This document shows, in pieces, positions 46,500-58,699 of a stretch of 64,000 bases of DNA. How positions within the stretch are numbered: position 1 is the first letter of the stretch; every line of letters starts with the position of its first letter. Below the pieces are notes generated by a model, which ran no database searches, was not told where the DNA came from, and worked only from the letters and a program-made list of their open reading frames with translations. A program made the position numbers and the translations under genes. Source of the DNA: Ceratorhiza oryzae-sativae (lineage: Eukaryota; Basidiomycota; Agaricomycetes; Cantharellales; Ceratobasidiaceae); NCBI GenBank assembly GCA_030998015.1, contig JARWMV010000233.1, positions 186,001 to 250,000 of the forward strand, given 5' to 3'.

Positions 46500-49417
46500 A
46501 TGAGCGCCAAAACCGCAACTAGGATCGAGGATGTACTCGGAGCATTATCAGCGATTGAGGCAGAAGAGTCGGAACTGTCTCACGCACTAGCAGCGATTGT
46601 AGCCGACCGAGAACGGACCCAGCAGGCGCTTGTTCGACTTGAACGACTTGTTCCGGCATTGGACGGCTTGATCCAGCGCGGAGAGGGGTTCACCGGAAAT
46701 GTCGCCAAAACTGCAGCCACTGCCGAACGTGTTGGCGCGGGTGTGAGAAATCTGGAGCGTCTTATGGGGCGAGTGAGGGCGGCGGCGGAGCGTGTGGGGC
46801 AGATTTCGGACGCCAAGGTCTGTATTCTGTATACTTGACACGGATGATCTTAATAAAGTGAATTCCTTCTAGGCCTCCCTTGCAGCTCTATACGCAGCCA
46901 TAGATCAGAGAGACTGGGAAACCGCTGCTAGGCACTGTGCACGCGCCTCGGCAGTACCCAAGGAAGTAATAGATGGCCCGTTTGCTCAAGTCGCGATCGT
47001 GAGTGCAAAGTGTCTTGCCTCGATCAGTATGTCTAACACTCGAGCAAAGCCTTCCTCTGATCTACCAAATCCTCCCTCTCAAACTTTAGAAGAGGCTCGT
47101 GCCTCTTTGCTTGCCGTATTCCGCAAAGAATTCGACGCGGCAGCTGTTGCCCGAGATCCCGTCGCTATTTCTCGGTTCTTCAAGCTTTTTCCAGCGATCA
47201 ACTGCCCAGCCGATGGCCTTGCAGCATATTCCGACTTCGTTCTTGACCTTGTCTCGCGACGTGCTCCTCCGTCGGTCAAAAGTGAGCTCAAGTCCGCATA
47301 ATTGTGATTGCCCTGACCTCTCGCCCTAGCATCGTCCCCACAATATTATACAGCAGCCCTCACAGCGCTATATGAATCTGTTGCCGGGCTCATTGATCAG
47401 CATCAACCGATCGTTGAAAAATACTATGGCTCGGGCAACATGCATACCGTGGTCTCTCGTATACTCCGGGAATGCGATCGGGTGGTGATTGGACTCTATG
47501 ACGGATGGGAAGAGGAGCGAGATATCCCTCGAAAAGTTAGTTGCCATTCACCCGCTGCGATGCTCAAGCTCAACCGCCGTCAAACAGCTGGCAGATACCA
47601 GGACGGCCACCTTCCAGACTCTTATCCCTTCCTCGCGTGGAAAACCAGCGGTTGCAGACGATTCGGCTCCAGATCCGCGCGAAATCGATCGCGTGCTAGG
47701 TGAATTGGCTACAATGTCTGGACGATGGGCACTCTTCCGGAGATTTATCGTAGACCGAGTGGAGGTAAGCTGATTCCCGACTAAATCAGCCCTCTCTCAA
47801 ATGAGTGATATTGTAGGAAGACTTGACACCTTCAGCACCTCCTACACCAGAGACGCCAGCTGGTGCCCTGAAGCCAAGCACGCCAGGACCAAGCACGCCT
47901 GGTTTTGGATTGAAGCATGTCGTCCCTGCGCTTTCTCCAATTAACACCACCCTGTCCAAAGAGCCCATCGACCCAAACTTGGAGGCGAAAAATTCCAGCG
48001 AACCTGATCCAGAGAACCCTCACCAGCGCGCCTTGACACTCATTGCCGAAACAGGCTCACATGCCCGATTGAACATCTTGCTCGAGACCACATACGCACC
48101 CCTGGAGACATGGCATCTCCGAGCAGCACTCGATCGAGCACATGTAAACTCTTCTCCCTCGAACCCCCAAAACGCACCGAACCCCACGTCAACAGCCCAA
48201 ACGAGCACGACACCTGACGACGCGTTCTTTATCTTGCACCTGACGCTTACGCGTGCATTGACATCGGGGTCGGTGGCTTGCGTAAAGCGGACGGTGAAGA
48301 CGGTCAAGGATGTTGTTGAGCGCGACTTGGTAGGAGTTATACGAAGGCGGATGGAGGATTGCTGGAGGACCGGGTCGACTGGGGTTAGTGGAGGAGCCAA
48401 AGCCAAAGGTGCTGGCGAAGACAGGGTTTCAGTATATGTTGTGAGTATCTTTTTGGCGGAATTTCCGGCGGTACCGTGTCCTGATCCACACATTAGACCT
48501 ACCTCAATGATTTGTCGATCTGTGCACATCATGCTGAGCGCTTGGCGCGGGATTTATCTTCATCACCAACCTTTGCTCAAGGTTTCCTGGAAACGGAAGG
48601 CGAAGAGGCACAGGCGGCCATCGGGGGACTAAACGAGCTTGGTGGATTCAGAGGTGTGGTCAAGGTGTGTACTGCTTCACAAGAAATAACTACAAGATCG
48701 TTAATTCGATTTCATAGACCGGGATCGACAATCTGTTCATCCAGCTCGTGAAACCGAGGTTAAGATCCCTGATCCCGGAAATATACCGTGATGTCACATA
48801 TGGTATTTCAACCCAAGTTTCCTGTTTCAATAATCTCAACGAAGCCGTTTTTAGTTCTAGATGATGCAGGATACACTACAGCCGATCATGATGATGCCGT
48901 TCGTAAACGATTCGTGCGTGGTTGGAGCGAGGTTGTGGGGACGTACAAGGTAGTATATGTTATATGGATCGCCCCTTGACACTGACCATTGCCAACAGAG
49001 CACACTCACAGAGGAGAACTATCGGATCTTCTTCGCGTTGGCTGTCGAAGTGATTGTCAGACCTTGGGAAAAATACATTATGGGTATGAAATTCACCGAG
49101 GTGAGCTCCGAATTTTTTATACGACTCTATATGGTCTGAGCTCGCTCCCAGCTGGGTGCTATTCGTTTTGATCGCGACCTGCGAGCCATTATCGCCCATC
49201 TCGCCGTTGGTGACGCGCGAGACAAATTCGCTCGTCTACAACAGGTTTCCACTCTGCTTAATCTCGATGCGGTACGTTTCAAGCATCTCGAGCTAAAAAC
49301 CAGGCTCACTGAGATGGTTTGCAGGAGGAAGACCCGGACGAGTTTTATACGAGTTCTGGGATTGCGTGGAAGCTTAGTGCGAGTGAAGCGAAGGCCGTTG
49401 GTGCGCTGCGCGTGTAG
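46500..49417 (+). CDS. COG4: Cog4, conserved oligomeric Golgi complex subunit 4
   Basis: Twelve exons (46500-46817, 46873-46998, 47050-47281, 47330-47535, 47588-47764, 47817-48440, 48497-48664, 48718-48802, 48855-48949, 48999-49100, 49152-49271, 49325-49417) join in phase into 781 residues, close to the usual length. The N-terminus is a coiled coil (IEDVLGALSAIEAEESELSH). LLAVFRKEFDAA and the C-terminal LGAIRFDRDLRAIIAHL, DKFARLQQVSTLLNLD and IAWKLSASEAKAVGALRV fit COG4. A Pro/Ser/Thr-rich insert (near 47830-47920) is likely disordered. Cog4 is in lobe A of COG, tethering retrograde vesicles at the Golgi and binding the SNARE regulator Sly1. No frameshifts. Confidence 0.94.
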
Positions 49418-49735
49418 AATATCCACTCGGGCATATGAAAAGAATAGCAGGATGGGCTGCGCTAGTTTAAAAAGGCAAAGTTGCCAGCTCTTCATGGCCA
49501 CGAGTATTGGTATATCGGCAGAAAGCTCATTCAAATAATCGGGGCTAAGACGGCTATCTCGCGCATACATGTACATAGTATTGGTAAAGAATGTATTGAT
49601 TTCATGCTTGATACAAATGATTAAATAATTTTATGAAAGAGAAGAAAGAATGGCCCCAACGGAGAGCAGTAAGCAAACAGCTTACTCGAATTTCCATGTT
49701 ATACCGTTCAGTCTACCCTGATCTAATAATATATC

Positions 49736-50179
49736 TTAGCATGCGTACATAGCCAACCCAGAACGCGACGTACTTGGATCAGCGAGTTGGCCAAACGCTG
49801 TTGGAGAAAGATCTAAACTATGCTCGTCGCAGCCATAGGCTCTTTCCGATTGCCGCGACGTACTCGCCGTTGTTGTGATATTCTCCACAAGCGCCAGTAT
49901 TTTCCTCAACGTTATCTAAATCTATATTAGCCACCATAGCCGGCCAGAAACGAGAAAGAAGGCATACAGTACGTAGCCTATAGGAGATAGGAGTGAGCAA
50001 AGAGCAGAGACCATGACATCCAGCGCACTCACCGAGCCAGCATGATGAGTCTTGGAGGATCTTCGCCCTGGAACGCTGTGGTGTGAATGGCGGCGGGAAA
50101 ATGCCGATGTTGAAACAACGGGGCCGGCGAAGAGGAGACATGCCACGGCCAATGTGAAGAGTTTAGCGAGGGCAGTCAT
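49736..50179 (-). pseudogene. Small secreted DPBB (RlpA/barwin-like) protein with 10-nt micro-exon, frameshifted
   Basis: ATG at 50179 opens a signal peptide (MTALAKLFTLAVACLLFAG). Exon 1 (50179-50033) joins a 10-nt exon (49977-49968) and then exon 3 from 49921; this restores ATYY and then NTGACGEYHNNGEYVAAIG, the double-psi beta-barrel signature of RlpA-like fungal proteins. The frame then stops at 49818. A different frame continues with AYGCDEHSLDLSPTAFGQLA to a TAA at 49736, as expected for the missing half of the domain. A 2-bp loss near 49845 would explain it. The intact protein would be secreted and may bind cell wall material; now it appears broken or mis-sequenced. Confidence 0.7.
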
Positions 50180-51458
50180 GTCTACAAGAGAGGGAAAAAG
50201 AAAGAGAAGGAGTGAAGAGGAACAGACGCGGGGTGAAGCAGAATCTCGAGCCCTTTTATAACGTCCGTTCAAAGCGTTTCATCATCCCTGTCAAACCGCC
50301 TTTTTTGAATGTGACAGAGTAAATAATTCGGAGCCAAAAGAAGCTTTAGAAGTAGATGGTCTCTACATGGCCAAATACGTGGAGCCTTCTGCGTCAGCAG
50401 AAGGTTGGCAGCGAAGCCGCGAACGTCGAACATGCATAATAGAATATATGCGGGCGGAACGCGCCGTAATCCTTATCTGTAGTTGGATGGTTACGCGAAG
50501 GGCGACTCGGTATAGAAATCAAATGTATATATTTATTATATAGAAACGGTTTACAAAAAGAATGTGTGAGTGTAAGTGAAGAGATGGATTATGGGGGGCT
50601 CGTAGAGTCCTTATTTATACCCAACGTATTCACATGAGTCATATGCCCTGCTGCTGCGCATATACTGCGCATACATGACGCATTCACACTTGACTCGATT
50701 ACTGACTCATACGCATTCTAGATCATTCGAGTATGTACATGAATGTTCTACACTCGGAAGCGACGCGATAGAGAAACATGAGTTCTTTGAATGGGATTTG
50801 TAACCCGTACATTATCACTGTTGTGTGATCTACCACTTTAAATTTACTATCCCAGGCGGTAGTAGAACTTGAAAAAGTTGGCTTCTTACACTTCATAAAA
50901 GCTATTTTACGCGGAGGAAGCTGCGGTTTTCCAGCGAGGGATGGTAAGTAAGGTGCGAGGAAACAACACAGTCCGCGGAGCCTCTTGGTTTGGTTTTTTT
51001 TGCTTGTCTGTCACGATATATTTCATATGTGTGCGCAAGCTGTAGCAATGTCGAATGTTTGCGTCAACAGTTCTCTGACGTCACCGACGAGTCTAATTCT
51101 CATTTTTGAACGCAACGCCGATCGATGACAACATAGATCCTCATAAGCGCGTTTCTAGCCTCTCCGCATCACCCTTAGCACTCTTGTCTACACTTTGGGA
51201 CGCGGAAACATGGGTATACTAAAGCCTCTAACTGGCGGATCTGCTTGTTGTCTGACTCCTGTATCCCGACGGTCTTTTGTGTAGTTTATATAATCTACAA
51301 GTATGCCCGACTCTATTGCAAGAGGCCAACATATATAATGGCCCCCTAAGTGGACTGTTGCCTGGCATTCGTCTTTCACCCTCCATCCACCCTCAACAAA
51401 GCTCAAGGTTCCAAGCACCCAGTTCAAAGCGGATGTCACTATACCGCCTCTGTCCATC
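50180..51458. other. Intergenic stretch containing the upstream region of decayed family copy a
   Basis: No gene supported at 50,180-51,060. From about 51,070 on, the sequence resembles the upstream regions of copies b and c (56.0 and 58.35 kb): TGACGTCA, then gtctaattctc, and later cggtct. Confidence 0.5.
51076..51083. promoter_or_regulatory. CRE-like TGACGTCA in the upstream region of copy a
   Basis: Palindromic TGACGTCA, followed by gtctaattctc, at the place where copies b (55983) and c (58354, TAACGTCA) have it. It fits a bZIP (CREB/ATF-type) site. Confidence 0.5.
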
Positions 51459-52148
51459 ATTAACACTGTTCAATTCGCCACCTCATCTCATCTCTCCTAC
51501 CCCAGCCCTCCCAAAACACACACGTAAAGGCTGATGGGTTGCTTTTGCATATGACCTCGCAGCTCGTAAGGCTGTCGGTTCTCTCTCGTGGCTTGCGGCT
51601 GACACTCGCTGCGTTCAAGTACTCCATCAGCGTCTCTGAGGCTCACAGAGTTGATTACACACACGACGAGTATCGTATTAATCGTATTGTCAAAAGTAGG
51701 CCACTGGACCAAGCTGGCGACGCCCCTGTGTGTGGGTCCGCCCGCGCCATTGCCTGGATCGAACGAAGCGCCGGAGCAGCTCTTAAAGCTGGCGAGACGC
51801 CACAGTACTCTGGTCGAGGCGCTTCAGGGTTTCTGGATGGTGCGTGCTTGTGCCCTTGTGCTGCCACCCTGGCTGCGCCGAAACCAAGCGGACTTCGCGT
51901 TCGCTGCTCTCCAACCCGTACCGCGGGTTGCACCACTTGGCCTGGCCGCCTCTGAAATGCCAGGTGCACTGGCTCGCATGGAGATCGTAGGAGAGCCGGT
52001 TAAGTTCCTGGTGTCGCCGTCGCCGCCACACCGACTCGCCCTTCATACCTGGGACGGTCTCCACTATTCTAACGCAACGGTCATGCGGCTATTCGAGGCA
52101 AGGCCTCTGAGCCGACTCCCCTTCAGGTGGCAACTCGTTGGCTTTTGA
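51459..52148 (+). pseudogene. Decayed copy a of the 298-residue lineage-specific gene
   Basis: Aligns with the intact copy at 56356 throughout but the start codon is ATT (51459-51461), exon 1 has lost a base, exon 2 changes frame before the shared PLPGSNEAPEQLLKLA segment (visible at 51740-51790), and the second intron with the first half of exon 3 is deleted. The remaining end still reads LGLAASEMPGALARMEIV. Not functional. Confidence 0.8.
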
Positions 52149-55100
52149 ATCTGCCACTATCTCATTCTCTTGTTCTCATTTCCTCATTCCTATTTTTGAC
52201 TTTCGATTCTCTCTGTCTTCATTTTCACCTTGGGCTGCTCTTGGGTTTCGATATCTGTAGGTGGACAAATACCACAAGCCACTATCATACCTGTTCTCGT
52301 TTCGAAATGCGATTAATGTGTGCCTTATAGTCTCTCATTGGAAGAACATTACTGTATAAAAAATGTTAAAATTTCTGTGAGAAATGTTAAATCTCTCGGC
52401 CATTCCATCAAGCACATCGGTCTATGTTTGGCACCACCGACTGTTGCGTTTATAGAGCAAGTCACGGCTTGCATCTCAAATCACTCTCCCTACTCCAGAG
52501 TAATCCGATCAATCTATTCAAATGATTGATGAGACCGCGAGAGGCATAGTACTCACTGTGGGATATAATGGCTATTAGTATGATGCAAATAACTGAACTA
52601 TTGGCCACTTGCTTCGTGCACACCCTAGGACCACTCCAGTAGCCCCAATATGATCGTAGACTCGCTCGAGGCCGAATTCGCTCCAATCACAACCTTTGGC
52701 AGGCGTGCAATGTTTCTGCGTTGGGGTAGAGGCGACCGGGAGTATGCCCCGTGGTTTGGTCGTGTATACTCAGTAGTGTTATCCCTTTCCACCACCCCAC
52801 ACACACGTCTCCAGCCTCGCCGCCAGAATAATGATGTATTGAAGCGTATAGAGTATGTATAGTACGCTTCAGATAACTTAGCGTAGTGTATGCGAAGCGG
52901 AAGAGCTCAAATGAGTATAAGATATGCAAGTGAGAGGTGAAAATCGCTGAGTAGAAAGGCGACGCATGCATTCGGTTATATAGTAAGAATCGGAGAATAC
53001 AACGCGTGAATAACGGGTGTATCTATCTAATGTATCTACGAATAGAGTCAACATACAAAAATCGGGGTACATGCGGAGAGTAAGGAACAACGTCGATATA
53101 ATATCGAACAATATACGGGTCAGTTCAACATGATGTGTCATTGAGTAATTTCTGTGAACATAATGGCCACGCTTACAATATACCGTACGATGTTCAAATT
53201 CAAATCAGCTTTTTATCAACATGTAAACGCATTAGGACTGTCCGTTCATATTTTGCATATCTCAAGATATCGAAGCTTGCAGAATCAAAGCACCCTTGCT
53301 GTTTCCATCGCGTATACATAAACTTTGCGCAATCATAATCATTTTGCAATCTCTTGGTAAACTCTGGCGCCTGCACATGCGTACAAAATGGCCCCATCAA
53401 TGGCACGGCTTGGGGATAATCACAATCCACCTAGCGCGTCGTACCTTCCCTGCGCTGGGTGCATAAAATTTCAACTCCTTTTCGTGGATGATTACAAGCG
53501 AAAATTCCATCAGCTTGTTTGCAATGTTATGTCACATAGGGGTAGTTCTGTCGCATAATCCTTACTCCTTTGATATCAACATGACTCTTAGCAAGGATTG
53601 CGTTGGGGCTGCGGATGGGTATAGCTGTATAATTTAAGAACGATGGATGAAAAATCATCTGGCTCCGAGTTTCCTATATCACTGGGCGTCTGGGTGTCTC
53701 TCATTCACGCCATTGGGGGTTTCGGTCGAACAGGCGAGCTCGTAGGCTTTCTTATCCCGAAATCGCAAATTCAACATCCAGTACCATACGAGGTCATCTA
53801 TTCGGAGGCGAAAAGGCCCTGGGCGGTCCCTCGTACGATTTTTATATTGGATGGCGCGCATATAATGAGTGCTTTCCTGTAGGATCTAAATTTAATGCAG
53901 AGCTAAGCTAGGCTCTTCACAGTGTGGAGCAATTAGAAAATGAATTAATTAGTCATTAATACAATTTGACATCATTCAGACTTTGGGACTGATCAGCTTG
54001 GCTTTAGCTTTTACGGGAGGGCACCCGCTCTTGCTCGTTTCATCTGCTTCGCTTGGCTTAACCCTCACACGATTTTGGGGCTTGCTTCCTTGCTCGAGTT
54101 CAGCTGACAAAGGGCAGCGACTAGCGTCGAAGAATATATCTTCGTTGTTGATTGCCCCAACCGGAGGCCCATATGCTTACTCTCCTGAATTTAATAAGCC
54201 CTGCAGTATGCATCCATTTGCTAGATTACCCAGCTCCTCTAACACTCAGTGATAGGTGGCCTCGAGCTAACCTAAACTTGGAATTCTCAGTGTTCAAGGT
54301 GCTTCCACCTTGCACTCGCTCATACAGCCCGCATATATGTCATGATTCGGGCATGGCTCATCCGCAAGCCAAGGAAAGCCGAAAGATTATCCATGTCTCG
54401 TACTGCAGGCCTATTCATGAAGCAGGAGGACGTGTTCTGCAAAGTAAGCACTACGCACACTCGACGCACAGAGGGGCTCAGACAAAGCGTGTAGCAGCTT
54501 GGTCTCGTACAGAGGCCAACGACAAGGTGTGCATATATACGCCCTCGCGTTATTCTCGAAGATCCCCCGCCAGCTCGTGATTTGACTCCTGCATTAATTG
54601 AGTGTCGTGTAAACATTTATATACATGATCAGTCCAACTGCCACCCAGAATGCTTTCGTGGCGGTGGTCCCCAGACAGCCCGCCAAGGCCGGTTCCAACT
54701 TTCCCTAGCACCCTGCGCAGCGCACAGTGGCCCATGCCTGGGTTTACCCTTTCCATCACTTTTTTCAGTTAAATGAAATTCAATACTGAGGCCGTGGGAC
54801 GATGCTTTCAGGACTGGCGAAAACCACACCGAATCCAGAGTGACGGAGCCCAAGTCCAAGGGCATATTCCCAGGCACCGCCATATATGTATTATTCCGTA
54901 TTAGACGATCAGGTCTCGGTCATCGAAAAAATTGATTCTAAGACAAAGCCCAAGAACAGCCAGTTCAATAATAAACTAGATTCGATTTGTTGAGCCGCGC
55001 ATTGAGCCGAATATGAGAGATTAAGATAACGAATGAGTACCGAGTCCCAGAAAATAATGGGTAATGAAGTCACACGACACCTTTAATCCCCAGTAATGCC

Positions 55101-55982
55101 ATATGGCCGACTGGTTTTCAAATCGCCGGTGGTCGGGTTAGAGGACACTTTGACGTCGCTAGACATAAAGCTTGTGTCGTAGTTATAGATAGTGCCGACC
55201 AAGTGGGGAGTTTGAGTATCTGAGCTCTAAAGCGACTTGCCGAACAGATTTCTCGGTCTCACCTCCATATCTTGAATTGAATTTTTGATTCCTACTTCAT
55301 CTAACTTTTGAGAGGTACTGCAAAGACGCCTGGGTTTGGTTATACGCTCTTAAACGCCTAGTCCCATTCTCCGTGTTCGCAGGCCAGTGACTACTAAATT
55401 CGCCAGGCGCGTTATTGTATCATTATTGGCCGTGATCAATTCTAATCCCTCTTCGGGGACGATAAAGCAGTTTGGGATGGTCACGACAACCTACTTGGTC
55501 TTCGCAAGCAGGACTCGTTCATGCTTTTAGTGGGTTTCTCGTAGAGAGCTACTTTTCCTTCGTCCGTGGAATAGGAATGTCAAGAGACAGAAGCAGAATC
55601 TGCAGCGGGTGAAGGAGGTTACGAACGGCGAGACATGGTGGTCGTTGGGAAGACAACAGGGCGTTAGACTTGCGCTACTGACGATTGCTTAGTCATATAA
55701 TGTCTTACATTACGGTTTGGCGCCTGTGCGAGAGCTTGTATATTTAAACTCAAATTACAAGCAATCCTTTGTGACGCGATTCCCGGCCCTGGACAAGGCA
55801 AAATATTTGATTGGATCTTGACTAATGCGACAGCGAGAGGCTCATAAAAATGACCCAAGACCCTAGCTGAGCATCATAATAAAATTTATAAACAAACCTT
55901 TGCTCCGTTTTATGACGTCTTTAACACTCGAAGACAACTTGGCGTTCTGGAAATTGAATTTCAAATGATGTCATCAATGCTC
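52149..55982. other. Long intergenic stretch with one dispersed repeat
   Basis: No gene is supported. A 79-codon frame at 53643-53882 is open but lacks features. The repeat at 54430-54750 is listed separately. AT-rich in much of 52.3-54 kb. Confidence 0.5.
54430..54750. repeat. Dispersed repeat, copy at 54.4 kb
   Basis: Counterpart of 19816-20150, same orientation, moderately diverged. See that entry. Confidence 0.55.
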
Positions 55983-55990
55983 TGACGTCA
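55983..55990. promoter_or_regulatory. CRE-like TGACGTCA upstream of copy b
   Basis: TGACGTCA 366 bp before the ATG at 56356, preceded by tgaatttcaaatgatgtc, which copy c also has (with one change). Confidence 0.5.
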
Positions 55991-56355
55991 GCCCGAAAAG
56001 TCTAATTCTCGTTCGATTGCGACGCCGATCAACAACGACATGGACGCCCATCAGTGCCTCCCTACTGCCTCAACGTCGCACTCAACACTCGTATTCTCAC
56101 TTTCGACTGTGGGAACATGGGTCTACTAATAGGACCAGCTGGTCAATCTGTTTGTTATTTGGCCCTGTATCTCGACGGTCTGTTCCACTGTTTGTATAAT
56201 CTAAAGGCATTTGCCCAACTATTGCGTGAGGCCAATGTATACAACAGCCTCGAGAAAAATATTGGCTCACTTTCATCTCTTATCTTCCACCCACCCTCGC
56301 CAAACCTCCAAACGCCTAACTCAAACCCCATATCACTTTACCGGTTCCATACGCC

Positions 56356-57359
56356 ATGAATACCGTTGAATTTGTCGATTTCATCTCATCTCTCCTCCCC
56401 CGATCTTGCCAAAATACACACGTAAAGGCGGCTCGGCTACTTTTACATGCAATCACCCTCCTAGTAAGTTCGCCGGTTCTCTCTCATGGCCCATAGCTGA
56501 CGCCTGTCCTGCTCAAGTATTCCTTCAAAATCATCGAACTCCATAGGGTACTTTGTGTGGACGGCGGATCCTTCATGGATCGAATTATCCGTAATAATCA
56601 ACTGGTCTTCAAACTAGCAATGGCTGTGGCCGTAGTCGTACCTGGGCCGCTGCCTGGGTCGAACGAGGCACCTGAGCAACTGTTGAAGTTAGCCAGTCGC
56701 CACGGTATTTCGCTCGAGGCTCTAAGAAACTCACGGATGGTACGTGCTTGTGCCTTTGTGCGTTCATACCCTATACTTACTTGTGGCTGCAGAAACCCTA
56801 CGATGTCTACTATAACCTGCATATCCTAGTGACTTTTATGCAGGTAGCCACCAAGGTCATGGGTCGCCTCAAAGCGACGGATCTACAGAATCTCGAGCGG
56901 GCGTACCGAGGCCACTGCCATCCCGAGTATACCAAGCCCAAGCGAACTTTGCGCTTGTGGTTCTCCAATCCGGATCCGAAGGCGCACCTTCTCGGCCTCG
57001 CTGCTTCGGAGATACCGGGTGCAAGGGCTCGCATGGTGACCGTGGAAGAAACGTCCGAGATCCCGATTCATCCCCGTATTCGTCATAGCCCTCTTCCTTG
57101 CCTTCGTACCGACTCGCGCGCCTCGTCCAGGCCAGCTGTGCCAACTCGGCGTTGCACTGCGACTCGGCAGTCTTCGGCCGTCTCGTTGCTGGGTCCAAGC
57201 CTGCCCCACATGCCATACGCGAGGCCGATCCGTGTATCAGCTCCTTTGGGCGCCTACAGGGGGACCCCTCGTGGGAACGGGCGCTGGGGTGGTGCCGGGC
57301 AGGTATGCATGCCTGGCCCGAGCAAGCACCCACGAGCTCCGGCCCAAGAGCAGCAGTAA
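56356..57359 (+). CDS. Lineage-specific 298-residue protein, intact copy b
   Basis: Exons 56356-56463, 56518-56739 and 56793-57359 join in phase 0 into 298 residues. It begins MNTVEFVDFISSLLPRSCQN, continues with helical NQLVFKLAMAVAVVVP, PLPGSNEAPEQLLKLASRHG and MGRLKATDLQNLERAYRGHC, and then a PKAHLLGLAASEIPGARAR segment. The last 90 residues are Arg/Pro/Ser-rich and poorly ordered. No signal peptide is seen. It is the only intact one of three direct-repeat copies in 51.4-59.7 kb. I recall no named domain; similar unnamed proteins may exist in Rhizoctonia. Confidence 0.75.
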
Positions 57360-58699
57360 ACGAGATAGTGTTGGCCCCAATTGGGTCGGTACATCTGCGC
57401 CTCAGTTATTCCTTGTCTATTCACCTCATTTGTCTCTTTTCCCTCTGTCTCATCATCTGGTTTCATTTTCTCATTCTGGCCCTCGCTTCTTCATTCTCTT
57501 CAGCTCCATTTTCATATCTGGCTGATCACGATTTTTGGCCTCTATGGATGTAGAATACCATAGGTCTTCTTTTTATTGGTTGTAGTTTCAATATGCCATG
57601 ATTGTATGTTGTGTAGTTTCATTCGAAGAATATTGTTAAATATAAAATGTATGCGGGCCGCCAGGCCACCCCTAGGTCACACGCGAAAGATTCTCAACCA
57701 TCATAAAGGAGGGAATGATTTTGATGTTTCTTTTGAAAAAATTGCGTTGCGGGCGTCCCGCTGCTCCGCAGTTTACGGAGGAGCAGGGCGGTACTTGGAA
57801 CAGGTGCGCCATCACAGTAACGTGTCTGCCATGTCCTTTCGTTCCACTTCTGCAACCACAGCCTATTCACCGCACAGAGTTTGCATTGGAGTCCTGGAAT
57901 CCCTAGTGCTGTCCTTTCGTGTTATCAATTTCGAGAGACCCCCAGCTTAGCCTCTTCGATATTAGACGGTCGCCGACCCAACGAATCCCGAGTCACATAT
58001 TCGATGCGATGGATACAAAAGGCAGCCCCCTTGCGTAGATTCTCGGCCCCTCTTCGTTCGTGGCTTCCCCGCCCCCAAACGGCCTACTCAATGGCCTACA
58101 ATTATCAGGGGAATTGCGCGGTTGATCTTGACGACTCGGGAAACAACCCACGAGTGCCTCAGCCGTTCAAGTTGTTTTAATGCAAATAACAATGCCCAAA
58201 GGTGAGCAACATTAATGAGCCGCCATGGCGTCAGACGTGTTTTGTACCGTAACACTCAGGAGATACAAACATCCGTTTGCCTTGGGAAAAATGGATGCAA
58301 AAAAAAAAAGATAATCATGTGTCCAGTGAAGTGAATTTCAAATGTTGTCGATTTAACGTCAACTTGTAAAGTCTAATTCTCGCGCGAACGCGGCAACGAT
58401 CAATGACACAGATTTGTATCAGTGCATCCTCGCCGGGTCCATCAGCGTGGCTCTCCGCACTCGTATCCTCTTTCGACTGCGGGAATATGTTTCTACTAAT
58501 TGGTCTAGCTGGTCGATCTATTTGTTGTTTGACTCTGTATCCCAACGGTCTGTCTACTTGTTGCATGAGGCTAATGCATAAAGTAGCCCAAGCAAATTAT
58601 CCGGTCGCTTTTTTCTTTCGTCCTCCGGTCATCGTTGTCAAAGCTTAAAGTGCAAAACACCCAGCTCTGGCAACCTAAAGCGTTACTGCCCTACCTATT
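57360..58699. other. Intergenic stretch between copies b and c
   Basis: No supported gene. Frames at 57576-57950 and 57881-58180 have no features. From 58,325 the upstream region of copy c begins, similar to that of copy b. Confidence 0.5.
58354..58361. promoter_or_regulatory. Degenerate CRE-like site upstream of copy c
   Basis: TAACGTCA in place of TGACGTCA, followed by gtctaattctc as in copies a and b. Confidence 0.4.

Noticed and set aside
48020..48532. 170-codon minus-strand frame opposite COG4 exon 6
   Set aside because: It is the antisense shadow of a well-supported COG4 exon; the plus-strand frame carries the family motifs and splice sites.
53643..53882. 79-codon open frame in a long intergenic stretch
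   Set aside because: No recognisable motif, no splice partner, AT-rich surroundings.
54982..55900. Possible further copy of the 298-residue family or its upstream region
   Set aside because: I looked for TGACGTCA/gtctaattctc blocks and the exon motifs here and found none before 55,940.
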